A stretch of 64,000 nucleotides of DNA. It comes from an uncultured Elusimicrobium sp. (GTDB lineage: Bacteria; Elusimicrobiota; Elusimicrobia; Elusimicrobiales; Elusimicrobiaceae). Positions 59,758 to 64,000 of the stretch are shown in pieces; position 1 is the first letter of the stretch; each line of letters opens with the position of its first letter. The translations under genes were made by a program, and so were the position numbers. Location of the stretch: assembly GCA_937891135.1 (NCBI GenBank), contig CALAFB010000082.1, positions 1 to 64,000 on the forward strand, written 5' to 3'. The notes below the pieces were generated by a model that saw only the letters and a list, made by a program, of their open reading frames with translations, made no database searches and was not told the DNA's origin.

Positions 59758-61579
59758 GCAATTCTCCCGGGAACATCTCTAAAATTTCTTTGACTTCTTC
59801 CGGCGTGTTTTCCGGAACGGAAGCGTTGGTAATATCTGCCTCAAAATTGCCCGCTACGAATGGTTCTTCGTCGGAAATTGTCATTTCAACTGTTTTTTGA
59901 GGAGCAATTTGTTTCGTTTGTACTTCGGCCACTTTCGGCGTAGCAGCCGGACGTAATGCCGGGTCATCCGCTAATTTTAGCGTAATCTTCCGCCCGGCTA
60001 GTTCCGTAGCGGTAGCGGAAAGTTCCGGCAGTTTATGTTGGGCCGGCAATTGGTAAAACTCTTTACCTGGGGCAAACATAAGCGTCCATTCGCTTTCAGA
60101 AGTGAACTGCACAGATGAGTTAATCATCACATCGTGCACAAATGGGCTTGTGGCAAATTTTTCCAGCATTTTGTCCCAAATTTGACGGTCCGAAATGGTT
60201 TTATCCAAGGCCGGTAGCGGCTCAGTTGTAGGTGTGCTTGCCGGGACTGGTTGAACTAGGGTTTCCAAATTGGTCTTTACCACCGGAATTTCTGAAGTAA
60301 TAATCTTGGTAGCTTTTGTTTTTGAAACAGTTTCTGTTGTAACTATGTTTGTAATTTCCGGTTTTTTAGCGGCCGGGGTTGAGCGCGGCGTACTGGTCTT
60401 GCGCGCAGGCGGCACGGACGGCGTAGAAGGAGGCAACGCTTCCCCGCGTTCCAATGCTTCCAACCGCCGGATAAAACCGTCTACATCCAGCACATTATCC
60501 ATAATAGTAAAGAGCCCCACTTCCGCACTAACTAGTGCGTTATCTGAAAATTTTATTTCGTCAATCAGTTTGCCTAGTTGCCGCGTCAAGCGGGCTACAA
60601 ACCCAGCAGAAACTTCTTTTAATAAATCAGCCGCACCGGCAAAAGGTTCTGTCCCTTGCCCAAGTGAAAAATAAAATAAATCACTCAAACTGTTTTTAAG
60701 ATCTTTTAAAAATGTATTGGCATCAAACCCTTCGGTTTGTAGTGTTTGAAAAACTTGGTGCATTTGCGTCGTGTCTTTATGACACAAAGCATTTAGCGCA
60801 TCTACAATTAGTTCTTCCGGCATAAGCCCTAACATTTCCCCAACGGATTTTTCAGTTATGTGGTCCCCGGCGTATGCAATCGCACGGTCTAACAACGTAA
60901 GCGCGTCCCGCATTGCTCCGCCTGCGTTTTTGGCAATAATTTTGGCTGCGGCGGGAGATAAATCAATATTCTCTGCCCCTGCTAAATCCAACAAATGCGT
61001 GCTAATTTCTTCCGGTGTGAGCGGACGGAAACGAAAGGTTTGGCAACGGCTGACAATCGTGGCGGGAACTTTGTGTTTTTCAGTTGTAGCCAAAATAAAT
61101 ACAACGTGTGCTGGCGGTTCCTCAATGGTTTTTAAAAGGGCATTAAATGAACTGGCCGAGAGCATGTGTACTTCATCTAAAATAAATACTTTAAAGCGGT
61201 CCCGGCTGGCGGCTAGTGCCACGGTGTCAATAATGGCTTCGCGCACTTTTTCTACTTGTGTATTGCTGGCGGCATCTAGTTCTAATACGTCCAAATCGGC
61301 ACTTTGGGCAATTTCCAAACATTGCGGACATTTGCCGCATGGCTCATCCGTTGGCCCATTTGTACCGTGCCCGGTGCAGTTAAGTGCTTTGGCTAAAATA
61401 CGCGCCGTGGTAGTTTTTCCGCAGCCACGCGGTCCATAAAATAAATAAGCGTGTCCAATGCGGCCCAATTTTAAGGCATTTTTTAAGGTTTTAGAAATGC
61501 TTTCTTGCCCCACCATATCTTCAAAAGTTTGGGGGCGGTATTTGTTTGCTAGACTGACATATTGGGGAGTATTTTCCAT
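59750..61579 (-). CDS. dnaX: DNA polymerase III gamma/tau subunit
   Basis: A 609-residue clamp-loader ATPase: Walker A GPRGCGKTTTARILAK (about residues 49-64), zinc-binding CxxxxxxxxCxxC (CGKCPQC), DEVHM box, sensor motif SRCQTFRFRPLT. Domain III follows, then a Pro/Thr/Lys-rich linker (~375-460) and a C-terminal domain with a tau-like position. I see no evident slippery A-run for a gamma product. Followed by recR. Confidence 0.95.
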   Translation of the reverse strand: MENTPQYVSLANKYRPQTFEDMVGQESISKTLKNALKLGRIGHAYLFYGPRGCGKTTTARILAKALNCTGHGTNGPTDEPCGKCPQCLEIAQSADLDVLELDAASNTQVEKVREAIIDTVALAASRDRFKVFILDEVHMLSASSFNALLKTIEEPPAHVVFILATTEKHKVPATIVSRCQTFRFRPLTPEEISTHLLDLAGAENIDLSPAAAKIIAKNAGGAMRDALTLLDRAIAYAGDHITEKSVGEMLGLMPEELIVDALNALCHKDTTQMHQVFQTLQTEGFDANTFLKDLKNSLSDLFYFSLGQGTEPFAGAADLLKEVSAGFVARLTRQLGKLIDEIKFSDNALVSAEVGLFTIMDNVLDVDGFIRRLEALERGEALPPSTPSVPPARKTSTPRSTPAAKKPEITNIVTTETVSKTKATKIITSEIPVVKTNLETLVQPVPASTPTTEPLPALDKTISDRQIWDKMLEKFATSPFVHDVMINSSVQFTSESEWTLMFAPGKEFYQLPAQHKLPELSATATELAGRKITLKLADDPALRPAATPKVAEVQTKQIAPQKTVEMTISDEEPFVAGNFEADITNASVPENTPEEVKEILEMFPGELLA

Positions 61580-61582
61580 AAC

Positions 61583-62023
61583 TTAACCTCTAAATTGTTT
61601 TTCGGCCCGTTTGCGGGCATGCATAAAATCTAAACTAAAACGACCTGGCCCTAATAAAACAGCTGGCAACAAAGCAGCCGCCAATAATACCAAAAGGGCT
61701 ACATATAATTTATTCAAATCCGCTGCAAAAAATATTCCGGCTAAAAAAAACGTATTCAATAAAGCCGCTCCGGCTGCCCAACGCGCAAACCAACCTAATA
61801 ATAAAAAAAGAGATATAAACATCTCTACTATTACTATTCCAATACCTGCATATACCGGCATCGGGATGCCCATTGTAGAAGCATTCCATAAAAATTCACG
61901 ATAATATAGCAAACAACCCACGCTTATATATAATAGAACCATCCCAGAAAACAAACGGGTTAAAAATACCGTAATAGAAAACATTTTTTCATCTAATTTA
62001 CAATGTACTTCAGGTTTTGTCAT
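61583..62023 (-). CDS. DoxX-family membrane protein
   Basis: A 146-residue protein with four membrane helices (FLTRLFSGMVLLYISVGCL; AGIGIVIVEMFISLFLLLGW; AALLNTFFLAGIFFAA; VALLVLLAAALLPAVLLGPGRFSLD) and the DoxX C-terminal GPGRFSLD. The role of these proteins is varied (redox or quinone-linked). It lies between an outer-membrane protein gene and dnaX, three bases from the latter. Confidence 0.8.
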   Translation of the reverse strand: MTKPEVHCKLDEKMFSITVFLTRLFSGMVLLYISVGCLLYYREFLWNASTMGIPMPVYAGIGIVIVEMFISLFLLLGWFARWAAGAALLNTFFLAGIFFAADLNKLYVALLVLLAAALLPAVLLGPGRFSLDFMHARKRAEKQFRG

Positions 62024-62031
62024 AATACCAC

Positions 62032-62886
62032 CTAAAAGGGGGCCTCCACCGATAATGAAAAATAGGTTTTGCGGTTTTCATCTCGGCGCGGTTCAAAAAT
62101 CTCCACCCCACCGGTTAGTTCCACTTCCCACAAACGGATGTGCAACCCTGCACTAACGGCCGTAGATACTGCCCGCCGGATATCATAATGGTAACGCACT
62201 AGGGAGGCGTACGGTGTAATAAAATCCGTTTGATAACTCAGCCGGGCAGCCATACTATCTTTCAAATATCCTTGCAAAACAGCCGTCATATAAGGTACTT
62301 CCGCCCAACTAAATGTTACATTATCTGGCACCCGGCTACTATATTTTATCACTTTCTGCCAGGTCGCTTGCAAATTCCAATGATTGGTAATGTCTACCCC
62401 GGCGTTAATTTCAGAAAGAGTTCCTACTTGCCGAAATGCCCCGTCAGGTAACTCATATCCGTTTGTATCTACGTAAGACCGCAAACGCGTCTGTCCGAAT
62501 TTTACAGCAATAACCGGATTTTTAAACCCTTGCCAATAATAAAACGGGTTCCATCGTACCCCGCCCTGATAAATTACCCCTTCATAACCCAAGGATTGCG
62601 GTTGCAATATGCCTTCAGCTAATAACACAAAGGTGTCTGTTACCTCATAAAGGACATTCACCCCATAACGGGACGTAGAACCGCTTTCTTCAAGATCTTT
62701 ATCAGACATCCGGTAATACCCGTATTGTGGAATAATTATCCAACCATTATCCAAATCTGCTGTATATTGGGCCCGTATGGCTGAGTAACCGCGCTCACCC
62801 CCTACGCTTGCAAAACGCAACTGCCCGTAGCAAAATGCACACGGGCAGCAAAGTAATAAACTAACAAGCGCAGCTTTTAAACGCAT
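62032..62886 (-). CDS. outer-membrane beta-barrel protein
   Basis: A 284-residue protein with a signal peptide (MRLKAALVSLLLCCPCAFCYGQ) followed by alternating amphipathic strands with many Tyr/Trp/Arg and a C-terminal Phe (SLSVEAPF), predicting a barrel of roughly 12-14 strands. No specific family is recognised. Its ATG overlaps the stop of the upstream deoxyhypusine-synthase-like gene (TAATG). Confidence 0.75.
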   Translation of the reverse strand: MRLKAALVSLLLCCPCAFCYGQLRFASVGGERGYSAIRAQYTADLDNGWIIIPQYGYYRMSDKDLEESGSTSRYGVNVLYEVTDTFVLLAEGILQPQSLGYEGVIYQGGVRWNPFYYWQGFKNPVIAVKFGQTRLRSYVDTNGYELPDGAFRQVGTLSEINAGVDITNHWNLQATWQKVIKYSSRVPDNVTFSWAEVPYMTAVLQGYLKDSMAARLSYQTDFITPYASLVRYHYDIRRAVSTAVSAGLHIRLWEVELTGGVEIFEPRRDENRKTYFSLSVEAPF

Positions 62887-63953
62887 TATTTTTTAGCGGC
62901 TTTTTTTGCGTTTTTGGTGTCTAAATCCTGTAAGAATTTAACGTAATTGGTGGCTTTGCGTTTTTTCCAGGCACCTTTGTGGTATCCGTACCCAATAATG
63001 AGCGGAATCAGCGTGGTACATTCCCCGTACACCATTTGTTCTAAGGCCGTAGATACTTTGCCCCAGCTGGAGGCTTCTTTTAATGTAGAGCCGGATAACG
63101 CTCCATCGCGTACGTCGGCTACGGTAATTTGCACAGCGTATTTATGCATCGGAATTTCGGCCCCTAAGGCTTCCGCGGCTACTACGGTATCTTGGGCAAA
63201 GTTTTTCGGAACTCCGCCGGACCACATCATTAGACCGGTCTCTTTGGCTTTCATCTTAATTTGGGTAAGTTCTAAGAAATCTTTAGCACTATCAATAGAA
63301 ATGTGAGCTGTCGGATTTTCAGCCTGATGCATTACAAACCCAAACCCGGCCGAACAGTCAGAAAACGCCGGCACGAATATCGGTACACCGTATTTGTAAG
63401 CATTGTATACCACAGAATCTTTGCCTTTGCCTTTTTTCTCTAACCATTTACCCATTTCCCAAATAAATTCGCGGGAAGAATACGGGCGTGGCTCTAAGGC
63501 GTTGCAGATTTTATAGATGGTTTCGTCGCACACTTTCAGTTGATCTTCATCAATGTAAGTATCGTAGATGCGGTCAATGTGTAAATCGCGCAACAAGTTA
63601 TCATCTTGGTTGTACGGAGTACCAATGTAGTGTTTAAAACCAAGTGCTTCAAAAAAGTCTTGGTCCACAATGTTAGCCCCGTTGGAAACAATGGCATCTA
63701 CCATGTGGTTTTGAATCATATCTACAATAATTTTTTTCATCCCGGCAGAAATGAGCGAACCGGCAATACACAAAATGACGGAACAATTTTTATCGTTTAA
63801 CATCATATTGTAGATTTTGCTGGCGCGGGCTACTTCGCGCGAAGCATACGCCATATTCTCAAATGCTTCCACCATTGGAACCACATTGTATTTTTTCATA
63901 TCAATGTGTTTAATTGTGTTTTTGAGAAAGTCTTTTTTGGTTAGTTTTGCCAT
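62886..63953 (-). CDS. deoxyhypusine synthase-like protein
   Basis: A 355-residue NAD-dependent enzyme family. In eukaryotes and archaea DHS moves the aminobutyl part of spermidine to eIF5A; bacterial homologues may act on small molecules such as homospermidine instead. Motifs seen are SLISAGMKKI, VSNGANIVDQDF, VPAFSDCSAGFGF (Asp/Ser region) and KEASSWGKVS, where the Lys forms the enzyme-imine intermediate. RBS GGAGC precedes the ATG. First gene of a unit with an OMP, doxX, dnaX and recR. No EF-P modification partner is seen nearby. Confidence 0.9.
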   Translation of the reverse strand: MAKLTKKDFLKNTIKHIDMKKYNVVPMVEAFENMAYASREVARASKIYNMMLNDKNCSVILCIAGSLISAGMKKIIVDMIQNHMVDAIVSNGANIVDQDFFEALGFKHYIGTPYNQDDNLLRDLHIDRIYDTYIDEDQLKVCDETIYKICNALEPRPYSSREFIWEMGKWLEKKGKGKDSVVYNAYKYGVPIFVPAFSDCSAGFGFVMHQAENPTAHISIDSAKDFLELTQIKMKAKETGLMMWSGGVPKNFAQDTVVAAEALGAEIPMHKYAVQITVADVRDGALSGSTLKEASSWGKVSTALEQMVYGECTTLIPLIIGYGYHKGAWKKRKATNYVKFLQDLDTKNAKKAAKK

Positions 63954-64000
63954 GTTGTTTGCTCCTTAGTGCTGGATTTTTGTACTGCTATTTTAGTAAA

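Noticed and set aside
1..64000. CRISPR array or rRNA operon
   Set aside because: No regularly spaced direct repeats and no rRNA-like sequence were noticed anywhere.

Overview
The window looks like a chromosome segment of a Gram-negative, anaerobic, fermentative bacterium, most plausibly a gut Elusimicrobiota (Elusimicrobium-like). The reasons are seven dispersed single pilin genes that share the GFTLIELL signature, outer-membrane beta-barrels and Lnt, a Na+-pumping decarboxylase operon, an iron-only hydrogenase-like protein, and roughly 45% GC. The lineage is an inference from gene content, not a database result. I see no rRNA operon and no CRISPR array.

Layout. 1-7.6 kb: a pilin at the left edge, GDPD, lipoprotein/folD, an outer-membrane protein, and pheS-pheT with a coiled-coil gene. 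7.8-11.5 kb: the hrcA-grpE-dnaK heat-shock operon behind a sigma70 promoter flanked by the two halves of a split CIRCE. 11.6-17.4 kb: pilin, hydrogenase-like protein, squalene/phytoene synthase-family enzyme, AgcS symporter. 17.4-21.3 kb: an orphan ncRNA, then a small degraded island in tRNA-Val (fic, broken tyrosine recombinase, pilin) bounded by 45-bp direct repeats. 21.6-30.4 kb: one long operon, secreted protein-secA-Cys-rich anchor-lnt-prfB-hemW-cofE-like-mscL. 30.5-34.5 kb: pilin, tRNA-Gly, thioesterase, receiver protein, tilS, tRNA-His. 34.5-40.5 kb: a low-GC accessory island next to tRNA-His with a frameshifted large serine recombinase, an HsdR_N-type nuclease-like gene and a HEPN-motif gene. 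40.7-46.6 kb: znuACB-nth, an acyltransferase and a frameshifted phosphoethanolamine transferase. 46.9-55 kb: pilin, birA-oadGAB, rsmE-mtaB, two divergent pilins. 55-64 kb: comEC-guaD, a secreted hydrolase, and DHS-like/OMP/doxX/dnaX/recR.

Main discovery candidate. Six pilin genes have their upstream region inside the window, and all six are preceded by the same large structured leader. A seventh copy precedes the HsdR_N-like gene in the tRNA-His island. Primary sequence is largely different between copies, but the architecture is constant: hairpin H1; a 9-11 bp long-range helix P1; inside it strand A, hairpin H2 (sometimes H3) and strand B; and after P1 strand C followed by U4-U7 (in one copy the U run comes after two further bases). 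Strand B is complementary to both A and C, and the three strands change together from copy to copy. A:B plus P1 looks like an antiterminator and B:C plus the U run looks like an intrinsic terminator. This suggests a family of attenuation-type RNA switches that controls a dispersed pilin repertoire. A second layer is a palindromic repeat inserted in frame inside the prepilin leader of one pilin, and apparently of a second one at the window edge.

Genes work in recognisable modules: protein quality control (hrcA-grpE-dnaK), translation (pheST, prfB, tilS, mtaB, rsmE), envelope biogenesis (secA, lnt, OMPs), Na+ energetics (oadGAB with birA, AgcS), Zn uptake (znuACB), and DNA uptake and repair (comEC, nth, recR, dnaX).
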